DNA from: Paenibacillus sp. LS1
GTDB taxonomy: Bacteria; Bacillota; Bacilli; Paenibacillales; Paenibacillaceae
Length of the DNA: 64,000 nucleotides
Reading direction: 5' to 3'
NCBI RefSeq assembly: GCF_026013365.1
Contig: NZ_JAPDOE010000006.1
Location: 1-64,000, forward strand
Shown here: positions 40,329-48,908 of the stretch, piece after piece
Layout: the number at the start of each line of letters is the position of its first letter
Numbering within the stretch: position 1 is the first letter of the stretch
Translations under genes and position numbers: made by a program
The notes under the pieces: generated by a model
What the model was told of the DNA's origin: nothing
Seen by the model: only the letters and a program-made list of their open reading frames with translations
Database searches by the model: none

Positions 40329-42641
40329 ATGACAACAACAATTCGGATATCGGTTAGACCTTTGGTGGAGTATGTGTACCGCAGTGGCAGCATACGTCCA
40401 GGGTTCCGGACCAATGCCTCGATGCAGGAGGGAACTCGAATTCATCAGAGGGTACAGAAGGAGTACACCGAAGAGGATCTGAAAGAGATTGTACTCGAAG
40501 CTGAGATTCAACATGGCGATCTGACCTATGTGGTGGAAGGCCGATGTGATGGCCTGATCCGGTTGGAGGGTCAGTTAACGGTAGATGAGATCAAATCGAC
40601 TGCGGGCAATCTGGATGATCTGGGAGAGGGTCTTCCCGTACACTGGGCGCAGGCCATGATGTATGCCTACATGTACGCCGTTCAGCAGGATGAACCACGT
40701 ATGCAAGTGCAGTTGACGTATGTGCATTCGGTAACCCATGAAGAAAGACGATTCCGTCGAATGGCAGAGCGACAGGAACTGGAGCAGTTTGCGGAAGAAG
40801 TGATTGCCGGTTATGCGCCATATGCAGAGATGATCGCTGCATATGAAGAAAAGCGTGATATCAGTGTGAAAGAGCTGCCGTTTCCTTTTCGCAAATATCG
40901 GGAGGGACAGCGGAAGCTGGCAGGAGCCGTATACAAGACGATCCGTGAGGGTCAGGGATTGATGGCCAAAGCACCAACAGGCATCGGTAAAACGATGTCC
41001 GTGCTGTTTCCCACGGTCAAAGCGATTGGTGAAGGCGAAGCCAACCGATTGTTCTATCTGACCGCGAGGACTACGACACGGGTGGCGGCAGAAGAAGCTT
41101 TTGCCCGGATGCAATCGGAAGGATTGAAGATGCATGTGATCAGTCTGACCGCGAAGGATAAGATTTGTTTTAAGGAAGAAGAAGCTTGTGATACGGGGCA
41201 ATGCGGCATGTGCGAAGGATATTATGACCGTATTAACGGGGCCGTACTGGATATGCTGGAACATGAGACATTAATGACACGTCCGGTCATCGAGCAGTAT
41301 GCGCGCAAACATCGGGTGTGTCCGTTTGAGTTTTCACTGGATGCGGCGTATGCAGCAGATGCGGTGATCTGCGATTATAACTATATTTTCGATCCGAGGA
41401 TCTCTTTGAAAAGAATGTTGGAGGAGCAGAAACGCAAGACGGTGTTACTGGTGGACGAGGCACATAATCTGGTCGATCGTGGCCGAACGATGTTTTCCGC
41501 TGAGTTGGAGAAGGCGGTGTTTCTGGATGTGAAAAGGGAGTTCCAGACGCTGGGCAGCAGTGTGCCAGCTGCGAAAGCCATTGTTGACTACACGGGAGCC
41601 ATTGATAAGTATCTGATTACCCTTCGCAAAAATGGTGGGGAAGAAGGAAAGATCATACAGCAGGAGGCACCAGAGGAACTGATAGAACGGCTGGAGCCTT
41701 TTGTCATGGTTGCGGAGCAATGTCTTGTAGAAGGTGGATCGGGGAATGCTGAAACAGATCAGCTGCTGCTGGATGCCTACTTCACGGCACAGAATTTCCT
41801 GCGTATTGCCAAGCTGTATGATGAGCGTTTTATTACGTATGCAGAGTGCGTACGAAGCGAAGTAAGAGTGAAGTTGTTCTGCCTTGATCCTTCCGTGCTG
41901 CTTCGTCAGACGGCCAAAGGATTCCGCTCCCTCATTCATTTCTCGGCCACATTGTCACCCCTTCGCTATTATCGGGATATGCTGGGTGCAGAGGAAGAGG
42001 ATTATACGTTGCAGATTCCATCGCCATTTCAGCGTGAACAGTTGGATGTGAGACTTCTGCCCTTATCTGTGCGTTATAAGGACAGGGAACAATCCAGACG
42101 CCCCATTGCAGAGATGCTGCAACAGCTGGTAAGCGAATGGCCGCGCAGTAATCTAATGGTGTTCTTCCCTTCTTATCCTTATATGCGAGAAATCTATGAA
42201 ACCTATGCACAGCTTCCGAATGAAGCGGATACGGTCATACAGAAGCAGGGCATGAACGAATTGGAACGAGAGCAGTTTTTGGATGGATTCCAACCAAATC
42301 CTGAACGAACACGATTGGTGTTTGCCGTCATGGGTGGCGTGTTCTCGGAGGGTGTCGATCTGCCGGGAGACCGCTTGAATGGCGTCGTTGTGGTAGGTGC
42401 GGGGCTGCCGCAGATTGGTCTGGAGAACAACGTGCTTCGTGATTATTATGATCGGACAGGACGTAACGGATTCAATTATGCCTATATTTTCCCGGGTATG
42501 AACAAAGTGCTGCAAGCGGGTGGACGGCTGATTCGGACGGAAGAAGACAAGGGTGTGCTTGTGCTGGTCGATGATCGTTTTACACAGGAACCGTATCGTT
42601 CGCTACTGCCCGAGGAGTGGCATGATTATAAGCGAATTTGA
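40329..42641 (+). CDS. XPD/DinG-like Fe-S DNA helicase with N-terminal PD-(D/E)XK nuclease-like domain
   Basis: A 770-residue superfamily 2 helicase. Residues about 30-95 have the RecB/Cas4-type pattern GTRIHQ, then D74 in EGRCDGLI and E87-x-K89 in VDEIKSTAG, so a nuclease fold is likely. The helicase has Walker A KAPTGIGKT, VDEAHNL (DEAH box), four cysteines in CFKEEEACDTGQCGMC and CPFEFS that fit an XPD-type 4Fe-4S cluster, and motif VI QAGGRLIRTEEDKG. Presumed role is DNA repair or processing of branched DNA. The ATG follows a weak GGGTGATCGT site. Confidence 0.9.
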   Translation: MTTTIRISVRPLVEYVYRSGSIRPGFRTNASMQEGTRIHQRVQKEYTEEDLKEIVLEAEIQHGDLTYVVEGRCDGLIRLEGQLTVDEIKSTAGNLDDLGEGLPVHWAQAMMYAYMYAVQQDEPRMQVQLTYVHSVTHEERRFRRMAERQELEQFAEEVIAGYAPYAEMIAAYEEKRDISVKELPFPFRKYREGQRKLAGAVYKTIREGQGLMAKAPTGIGKTMSVLFPTVKAIGEGEANRLFYLTARTTTRVAAEEAFARMQSEGLKMHVISLTAKDKICFKEEEACDTGQCGMCEGYYDRINGAVLDMLEHETLMTRPVIEQYARKHRVCPFEFSLDAAYAADAVICDYNYIFDPRISLKRMLEEQKRKTVLLVDEAHNLVDRGRTMFSAELEKAVFLDVKREFQTLGSSVPAAKAIVDYTGAIDKYLITLRKNGGEEGKIIQQEAPEELIERLEPFVMVAEQCLVEGGSGNAETDQLLLDAYFTAQNFLRIAKLYDERFITYAECVRSEVRVKLFCLDPSVLLRQTAKGFRSLIHFSATLSPLRYYRDMLGAEEEDYTLQIPSPFQREQLDVRLLPLSVRYKDREQSRRPIAEMLQQLVSEWPRSNLMVFFPSYPYMREIYETYAQLPNEADTVIQKQGMNELEREQFLDGFQPNPERTRLVFAVMGGVFSEGVDLPGDRLNGVVVVGAGLPQIGLENNVLRDYYDRTGRNGFNYAYIFPGMNKVLQAGGRLIRTEEDKGVLVLVDDRFTQEPYRSLLPEEWHDYKRI

Positions 42642-42706
42642 TGAATAAACTATGGATGAAATGATGCATGTAGCATATATTTTTCGATTTTCTTTCTTTT
42701 ACATGA

Positions 42707-42734
42707 TTGAAGGGTAGGGTGAAAGGGTTATAAC
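42707..42734 (+). promoter_or_regulatory. sigma-A-type promoter of the alpha-amylase gene
   Basis: TTGAAG (42707-42712), 16-bp spacer, TATAAC (42729-42734), followed by an untranslated leader of about 75 bases. Confidence 0.45.
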
Positions 42735-42816
42735 TTGGTTAGCAACGAACGAACAACGGCGAATACCCTATCCGTTCCGCGGTCCGCTTCGAAAGCAATC
42801 AAGGAGGTCGGTTATA

Positions 42817-44298
42817 ATGAAGAGAAATCATACCATGATGCAGTTTTTTGAATGGCACCTGGCTGCAGACGGAGATCATTGGAAGCGACTGGCTGAAATG
42901 GCCCCGGAACTGAAAGCCAAAGGCATTGACTCGGTATGGGTACCTCCCGTAACCAAGGCAGTGTCTGCAGAAGATACAGGTTATGGTGTATATGATCTGT
43001 ACGATCTGGGCGAATTTGATCAAAAGGGTACCGTGCGCACCAAATATGGCACCAAGCAGGAACTGGTGGAGGCCATTGCCGAGTGTCAGAAGAACGGAAT
43101 CGCCGTCTATGTGGATCTGGTCATGAATCACAAAGCCGGAGCAGATGAGACGGAAGTGTTCAAAGTGATTGAGGTTGATCCCAATGATCGAACGAAGGAA
43201 ATCTCCGAGCCGTTCGAAATTGAGGGTTGGACCAAATTCACATTCCCAGGGCGCGGGGATCAATACTCCTCCTTTAAGTGGAACTCCGAACATTTCAATG
43301 GTACGGACTTTGATGCCAAGGGAGAACGGAGCGGTGTATTCCGCATCGCAGGTGAGAACAAGAACTGGAATCAGAATGTCGATGATGAGTTCGGAAACTA
43401 CGATTATCTGATGTTTGCCAATATAGATTATAACCACCCGGATGTCCGGCACGAGATGGTCGAGTGGGGGAAATGGCTGATCGATACTCTCCAATGCGGT
43501 GGGTTCAGGCTGGATGCCATCAAGCATATCAACCATGAATTCATTAAGGAATTTGCAGCAGAGATGATCCGCAAACGTGGTCAGGATTTCTACATCGTAG
43601 GTGAGTTCTGGAACTCGAACCTGGATGCATGTCGTGAGTTCCTTGATACGGTAGACTATCAGATCGATCTGTTCGATGTGTCTCTCCACTACAAGTTGCA
43701 TGAGGCTTCTCTTGCCGGCAGAGACTTCGATCTATCCAAAATTTTTGATGACACCTTGGTTCAGACACATCCTACCCATGCGGTAACCTTTGTAGATAAC
43801 CATGACTCACAACCCCATGAAGCATTAGAATCATGGATTGGAGATTGGTTTAAGCCGAGTGCTTATGCGTTGACGCTATTACGTCGCGATGGTTATCCGG
43901 TTGTATTTTACGGGGATTATTATGGTATTGGTGGACCTGAACCTGTGGATGGCAAAAAAGAAATTCTGGACATTCTGCTGTCTGCCCGTTGCAACAAGGC
44001 CTATGGAGAGCAGGAAGATTACTTCGATCACGCGAATACAATTGGCTGGGTACGTCGTGGTGTAGAGGAAATCGAAGGCTCAGGTTGTGCGGTGGTTATC
44101 TCTAATGGGGATGACGGTGAGAAGAGAATGTTCATCGGTGAGCACCGTGCTGGTGAAGTCTGGGTAGATCTGACGTACAGCTGTGAGGACCAGATTACCA
44201 TTGAGGAAGACGGCTGGGCTACCTTCCATGTATGCGGTGGAGGCGTCTCCGTATGGGCTCTTCCGGAGCAGGATGAGGACTGCGCTGAAGCTGAGTAA
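42817..44298 (+). CDS. cytoplasmic alpha-amylase (GH13_5)
   Basis: A 493-residue glycoside hydrolase without a signal peptide, so it acts inside the cell on maltodextrins or glycogen. GH13 regions: YVDLVMNHKAG, GFRLDAIKHIN (nucleophile Asp), FYIVGEFW (acid Glu) and FVDNHDSQP (Asp). It resembles B. licheniformis-type amylases in MMQFFEWHLAADGDHWKRL. GGAGG is 10 bases before the ATG. The C-terminal beta domain is complete, ending GGGVSVWALPEQ. Confidence 0.94.
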   Translation: MKRNHTMMQFFEWHLAADGDHWKRLAEMAPELKAKGIDSVWVPPVTKAVSAEDTGYGVYDLYDLGEFDQKGTVRTKYGTKQELVEAIAECQKNGIAVYVDLVMNHKAGADETEVFKVIEVDPNDRTKEISEPFEIEGWTKFTFPGRGDQYSSFKWNSEHFNGTDFDAKGERSGVFRIAGENKNWNQNVDDEFGNYDYLMFANIDYNHPDVRHEMVEWGKWLIDTLQCGGFRLDAIKHINHEFIKEFAAEMIRKRGQDFYIVGEFWNSNLDACREFLDTVDYQIDLFDVSLHYKLHEASLAGRDFDLSKIFDDTLVQTHPTHAVTFVDNHDSQPHEALESWIGDWFKPSAYALTLLRRDGYPVVFYGDYYGIGGPEPVDGKKEILDILLSARCNKAYGEQEDYFDHANTIGWVRRGVEEIEGSGCAVVISNGDDGEKRMFIGEHRAGEVWVDLTYSCEDQITIEEDGWATFHVCGGGVSVWALPEQDEDCAEAE

Positions 44299-44370
44299 TG
44301 GCATAGTGCTAGGCAATATAAGAAAAGATAATCAGATCGCTATGCTATGAAAAAAGTATATAGATCGTTG

Positions 44371-44418
44371 AACCACCTGAACAGGAGGGCTAGCAGGCCT
44401 GTGTTCAGGTGGTTTTTT
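44371..44418 (+). terminator. terminator of the alpha-amylase gene
   Basis: AACCACCTGAACA and TGTTCAGGTGGTT form a perfect 13-bp stem followed by TTTT. Confidence 0.9.
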
Positions 44419-44444
44419 GCATTTCTATGTACATCTAAACTCAA

Positions 44445-44643
44445 TCCTAACGAACCTAGCACACCTTATTTCCACTGAATTGGCGGTATGGGAATTCTAA
44501 CGAATCTCAGTAACCTTATGACTCCCAAAAACGATTGAACTAGCGCCAATTGGAGCAACATCAGCAGATTAGCGCGTCTGAGATTCGTTAGAATATTGAA
44601 ACCTTGAATTTAACCCGAATAAGGTCTCTCAGATTCGTTAGCT
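44445..44643. repeat. four-unit inverted repeat element, copy 2
   Basis: Forward 24-bp units at 44447-44470 and 44497-44520, inverted units at 44568-44591 and 44618-44641. The period is exactly 50 bp in both halves and total length is 195 bp, as in the copy at 15.2 kb. All units start CTAACGAAYC. The rest of 44299-44838 shows only the amylase terminator and the promoter region of the lipoprotein gene. Confidence 0.82.
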
Positions 44644-44838
44644 TAACGAGGGTTAAGGCTCACCACATGTAAAAGAATCACTGCTGTAATTAAAAGCATG
44701 AAATGAGAAAGAAATAGTTCGGTTTCACATCTTAATACATGGTACAATAATCCAAATATGGATCAATAAAAAACCAAAAAAGAGAAACTAATGAGCCAAA
44801 TATTCATGATAGAGAATCTGAGAAGGAGGAGGGATGGC

Positions 44839-45471
44839 ATGAGCCCCAAAAGAAAGATGAACCATTTCTTCCCGTTGGTGGTGTATCTATTTGTAATAGC
44901 CATGTGTCTGGGGGCTTGCAGTTTGGGAGCAAACCAGGGGCCGGCGGGTGAACCGAAGCGAACTGATGAGTATACGCAAAATTCGGAGCGAAGAGATTTG
45001 AATGAGCGGGTTACGAAGAGACCTGAGTCCTTTCGGAAGAATACGCCGGATGAGTATACTTTGACTGCAACAGTGGATGTGAGTCATGAATCCGGAGTTG
45101 ATCGGATTTCTTATGATATTTTGGTGAATGAGGCTCGAGTTCCCATGGTTAATGTCATTCAGTCCTTCACCCTCGATCCAATTATGATGAATCGAATCGA
45201 TGCCGGAGAGCTATTTCATTCCAATGTGAGCAATACATACGAGATAAGTCTGGAGCCAGATAAGGAACCGCTTGGATTGAGTTTGGGCAGGAATTATATT
45301 TTGAAGTCGAAGGTAGAGATCGACAGCAATGGTATAAAGCGTTTTGCAGATATGTATATCAAAATTTCCTATGGGCCGAATGATCAGCGAACAGAAGATT
45401 ATTTTCATGTTCAGGCCGAGCCGTCTCTGAGAACGATTGAGTATATGAAGTCATGGGAGAAAGAAAAATAG
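44839..45471 (+). CDS. putative lipoprotein of unknown function
   Basis: A 210-residue protein with a signal peptide ending in the lipobox CLGAC (Cys about residue 27). After a hydrophilic linker the mature part is predicted to be beta-rich (LTATVDVSHESGVDRISYDILVN...). No family is recognised. AAGGAGGAGG lies 8-10 bases before ATG 44839; an in-frame ATG 16 codons upstream is less likely. It stands alone on the plus strand. Confidence 0.78.
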   Translation: MSPKRKMNHFFPLVVYLFVIAMCLGACSLGANQGPAGEPKRTDEYTQNSERRDLNERVTKRPESFRKNTPDEYTLTATVDVSHESGVDRISYDILVNEARVPMVNVIQSFTLDPIMMNRIDAGELFHSNVSNTYEISLEPDKEPLGLSLGRNYILKSKVEIDSNGIKRFADMYIKISYGPNDQRTEDYFHVQAEPSLRTIEYMKSWEKEK

Positions 45472-45595
45472 GAAAAAGCAACGCCCACCACTTCCATCAG
45501 AGGAATCTGAGTAGACGCTGCTAGTTATCTATTTGAGATAGTAAAATTATTACCTTTCAGAATACTGATTCATCGTATCCCACATTCAATTGAAC

Positions 45596-46339
45596 TCACT
45601 CCAGTTCAAATGATTCCAGCGTGCCAACCATCCGTAGATCATGCTCGCGGTTGAACTGTTCCCGGTTGTCCGCATCCGCGTATTCATCATGATAATGCAT
45701 CAGTACGGTTTTCCGTCTCACTTCCGCGGGTAACTGCTCCAGTTCCTTTAATGAAGTATGGGATTTGATCACCAGATCATGCATATGACATTCATGGAAA
45801 ATCAGCTGCACATCAGCGGCAGCTTGTTCCACCCGTTCCTGGTCGAGTGTACTGTCTGCACTGTAATAGAAGTAAGGCTTGGCGAGCAGCCCATTGCTTA
45901 CCATACCGGGAACATGCTGCGTTCGAAACGTCTCAAACGTCACGCCGCCCAGTTCAAATGTGCCTCCATCTGGCAGTGGAACGACATCGTAGTAATCGCT
46001 CATGGTACGCTCACCATCCGTTGTGTAGCGCATGCCCGGAGATAGAATGTTCCAGAGTGGCTCTACCAATTGTTCGTGGATGAACAGACGGGGTTTGCGG
46101 TCGCCTACGATCTGTGCGTAATAACCCAGCATCTGTACACCATTAATATGATCCTCATGCAGGTGGGTAATGAACACATTTTGAATATCTGTCATGGCGA
46201 ATCCATATTCCTTGAGTGCTTTTGCATTAGATTCTGGAAAATCAATGACCAGATGCGTCTCTCCGAATTCAGCCAGCATACTATTGTGATGCTGTTCCAC
46301 GCTGAACATATCTCCTGTGCCGAGAAAAGTAATTTTCAT
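45596..46339 (-). CDS. metallo-beta-lactamase-fold hydrolase
   Basis: A 247-residue enzyme. The metal-binding motif is FITHLHEDHINGV (HxHxDH), further ligands are in TQHVPG, YSADST and MHYHDEY. The order resembles RNase Z-like and phosphodiesterase-like MBL proteins. The substrate is unknown. It is divergent from uxaC with a 14-bp palindrome between them. Confidence 0.88.
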   Translation of the reverse strand: MKITFLGTGDMFSVEQHHNSMLAEFGETHLVIDFPESNAKALKEYGFAMTDIQNVFITHLHEDHINGVQMLGYYAQIVGDRKPRLFIHEQLVEPLWNILSPGMRYTTDGERTMSDYYDVVPLPDGGTFELGGVTFETFRTQHVPGMVSNGLLAKPYFYYSADSTLDQERVEQAAADVQLIFHECHMHDLVIKSHTSLKELEQLPAEVRRKTVLMHYHDEYADADNREQFNREHDLRMVGTLESFELE

Positions 46340-46428
46340 TCAATCTCCTTGTGTGATCTTCAGATCAGCATCCTTGCGTTAAATCCAGTATACCTTGTTC
46401 GCGAATATATGCCTAAATCAACCTTTTT

Positions 46429-46442
46429 TGATAACGTTATCA
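46429..46442. promoter_or_regulatory. CG-centred palindrome upstream of uxaC
   Basis: TGATAACGTTATCA is a perfect 14-bp palindrome. It fits a LacI/GalR-family operator (for example a hexuronate repressor) and also the CcpA consensus TGWNANCGNTNWCA. It lies 96 bases before the uxaC start. Confidence 0.65.
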
Positions 46443-46537
46443 TTTTATATTGAACTTTGGTGACAAACAGTGTAGCGTAAAGGTGGGAAGTGAACCCATA
46501 TGAACGTAAACTCACCTAAAGGGAGCGTGCGAGGCGA

Positions 46538-47980
46538 ATGAAATCTTTTCTGGATGAACAATTTTTGCTGCACAATGAAACGGCGGTCAAGTTATATGAG
46601 GATTATGCGAAAGACATGCCGATTATTGACTATCATTGCCACCTCAGTCCTCAGGAGATCTACGAGAACAAAACCTTCGGCAATCTTACAGAGGCCTGGT
46701 TATACGGTGATCACTACAAATGGCGGCTCATGCGCGCGAACGGAATTGAAGAGCAATATGTGACCGGCGGCGAAGGAGTGACCGATTACGATCGTTTTCT
46801 GGCTTACGCCAAAACGGTACCCATGATGATTGGTAATCCACTTTACGCGTGGTCTCATCTGGAATTACAGCGTTATTTTGGCGTCTACGAAGTATTAAAT
46901 GAGACGAGCGCACCAGCCATTTGGGAAAAAGTAAATGCCAAACTGAACAGTGACGGATTCGGTGCACGTGATCTGATTACCAAATCCAATGTCACTGTTG
47001 TATGCACAACCGATGATCCTACCGATTCTCTGGAGTATCATCTGAAGATTCAGGAGATCGAAGGCTTTGATACTGCCGTATTGCCATCCTTCCGTCCGGA
47101 TAAAGGGCTGGAGTTGAACCGCGATACCTTCACCGAATGGGTGGGCAAGCTGTCACAGGCATCCGGAACCGCGATTTCCGATTATGAATCCTTCCTTGCT
47201 GCGCTGGAGTCCCGGGTAGAATTCTTCCATTCCGTAGGCGGCAGAGTCTCTGACCATGCACTTGATTATGTTCCTTACGGTGTGGCTACGCGAGAAGAAG
47301 CGGCTGCGATTTTTGCAAAGGCACTTGCAGGCCAGAAAGTAACTCGTGAAGAAGAGGACAAATACAAGACGGTAACGCTGACGTTCCTTGGCAAACTGTA
47401 TGCAGAGCGAGGCTGGGTGATGCAGTTCCACATCAATGCAGCACGTAACAACAACACACGCATGTTGGCTAAGCTTGGGCCGGATACCGGTTATGATGCC
47501 GTGAATGATACACCGTTGTCGTCAGCGATGATTGGTTTACTCGATGCGTTGGAGCAGCAGCATGCGTTACCCAAAACAATTCTCTATTCCCTGAATCCAC
47601 GCGATAATGAAGTGTTGGCAGCAATTATCGGCAGCTTCCAAGGCGGGGGTATTCCTGGCAAAATCCAGCTTGGTGCAGCATGGTGGTTCAATGATACGAA
47701 GGACGGCATGCTCGCTCAGATGAAGGCACTGGCGAATGTTGGTCTGCTCAGCCGATTTGTCGGCATGTTGACCGATTCACGCAGCTTTCTGTCCTATACC
47801 CGGCATGAGTATTTCCGTCGTCTGGTCTGCAATCTCATTGGTGAATGGGCTGAACAGGGCGAGGCACCGCAGGATATGGAGCTGCTCGGACAGATCGTAC
47901 AGGGCATTGCCTACAACAATGCGAAAGAATATTTCCCGTTTGCCTCAGTGCTTAAAACGGTCTCTGCTTCACAATCTTGA
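46538..47980 (+). CDS. uxaC: glucuronate/galacturonate isomerase
   Basis: A 480-residue enzyme that interconverts D-glucuronate and D-fructuronate (or galacturonate and tagaturonate). Signatures: IIDYHCHLSPQEIYENK with the metal-binding His pair, DHYKWRLMRANGI, VVCTTDDPTDSLEYH, FHINAARNNNTRM, RDNEVLAAIIGSFQGG and WWFNDTKDGM. Size and content match B. subtilis UxaC. GGGAG precedes the ATG. No other hexuronate gene is adjacent, so it is a single-gene unit ending at a terminator. Confidence 0.96.
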   Translation: MKSFLDEQFLLHNETAVKLYEDYAKDMPIIDYHCHLSPQEIYENKTFGNLTEAWLYGDHYKWRLMRANGIEEQYVTGGEGVTDYDRFLAYAKTVPMMIGNPLYAWSHLELQRYFGVYEVLNETSAPAIWEKVNAKLNSDGFGARDLITKSNVTVVCTTDDPTDSLEYHLKIQEIEGFDTAVLPSFRPDKGLELNRDTFTEWVGKLSQASGTAISDYESFLAALESRVEFFHSVGGRVSDHALDYVPYGVATREEAAAIFAKALAGQKVTREEEDKYKTVTLTFLGKLYAERGWVMQFHINAARNNNTRMLAKLGPDTGYDAVNDTPLSSAMIGLLDALEQQHALPKTILYSLNPRDNEVLAAIIGSFQGGGIPGKIQLGAAWWFNDTKDGMLAQMKALANVGLLSRFVGMLTDSRSFLSYTRHEYFRRLVCNLIGEWAEQGEAPQDMELLGQIVQGIAYNNAKEYFPFASVLKTVSASQS

Positions 47981-48055
47981 TGCTCAACAAGTGCACCTAA
48001 TCATGTAAGTTATGCAATAACAGAGCTAGCTTTTTTTCTTCTTTTCCATGGTAAT

Positions 48056-48118
48056 AAAAAGCTCCCATTATATATCTGGGTCTTCATCCACCGGAGTATA
48101 GAATGGGAGCTTTTTTTG
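48056..48118 (+). terminator. terminator of uxaC
   Basis: AAAAAGCTCCCATT and AATGGGAGCTTTTT pair around a 32-base loop and are followed by T residues. Confidence 0.85.
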
Positions 48119-48180
48119 TAGTTTGGATTCAGGGCATTGCACATAATAAGTACAACGGGCTCCAATGACGGCAAAATGAC

Positions 48181-48222
48181 AACCCCCATAACAAGCGCAT
48201 GTAAGCTCTTGTTATGGGGGTA
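48181..48222. other. second hairpin in the uxaC-marR intergenic region
   Basis: ACCCCCATAACAAG and CTTGTTATGGGGGT form a 14-bp perfect stem with an 11-base loop, without a neat T run. It could be a back-up terminator. No gene is visible in 47981-48362. Confidence 0.6.
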
Positions 48223-48362
48223 TATTGGTTATTTTTAGATGTTTGACATTGGCTTCTTTCGAGAATATACTTAGTACACCTAATTAATTGTAATGCTATT
48301 TAATAGATGTCCTATGATGTTGGATGTCTATGGAATGATAATGAAAGAAGGAGGAAACCATT

Positions 48363-48908
48363 ATGACTGGTGGTATAGATCCGGTCGCTCAAAAGCTTTT
48401 ATACTCCATCATGCAGTTTAATAAAGGCAAATGGAGGCAACATAAACCTCATGGGCGCAATCACAATGAAATTATGGTGCTCGGTTGTTTACTCCACGGG
48501 ATGCATCCGGGAGAACGATTGAATTGGCAGGATAACCCGCCTGATTTCAATGACACGATCCAATCTAATCATCCCGGGATGAAAGTCTCGGAAATCAGCG
48601 CCTTGCTACGAGTGAAGTCCCCAACCATTACACCGGTTATTCGGGGTCTTGAAGATGAGGGGTTGGTCAAGCGGACGATGGACCCGGAGGATCGACGTGC
48701 TGTCCGCATCACGATTACTGAAGCAGGCCGTGAGATCATTCGGGCTGCTCATGAAGAGCGCATGGAGATATTTAACAAACTCGTTAAACACCTGGGGGAA
48801 GAAGACAGCACTCAGCTTGCTGAGCTATTGACGAAGGTATATACCTTTTTTGATACACTGCCTTCCCTGCATAAGGATGATTCGACACAAGGAGATGATA
48901 CGCCATGA
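48363..48908 (+). CDS. MarR-family regulator of an ABC exporter
   Basis: A 181-residue winged-helix protein. The DNA-binding part is MKVSEISALLRVKSPTITPVIRGLEDEGLVKRTMDPEDRRAVRITITEAGREII. About 20-25 residues between the first helix and the recognition domain (HPGERLNWQDNPPDFNDTIQSNHPG) form an insertion compared with typical MarR proteins. GGAGG precedes the ATG. Its stop overlaps the start of the ABC gene (ATGA), so it is co-translated with the exporter it probably represses. Confidence 0.9.
   Translation: MTGGIDPVAQKLLYSIMQFNKGKWRQHKPHGRNHNEIMVLGCLLHGMHPGERLNWQDNPPDFNDTIQSNHPGMKVSEISALLRVKSPTITPVIRGLEDEGLVKRTMDPEDRRAVRITITEAGREIIRAAHEERMEIFNKLVKHLGEEDSTQLAELLTKVYTFFDTLPSLHKDDSTQGDDTP

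Noticed and set aside
40585..40600. The nuclease-like helicase as a CRISPR-Cas component (Cas4/Csf4-like)
   Set aside because: No CRISPR array or other cas gene is in the window; the domain order alone does not justify it.
42799..43701. A 300-residue open frame on the minus strand
   Set aside because: It is antisense to the clearly conserved alpha-amylase and has no ribosome binding site or family pattern.
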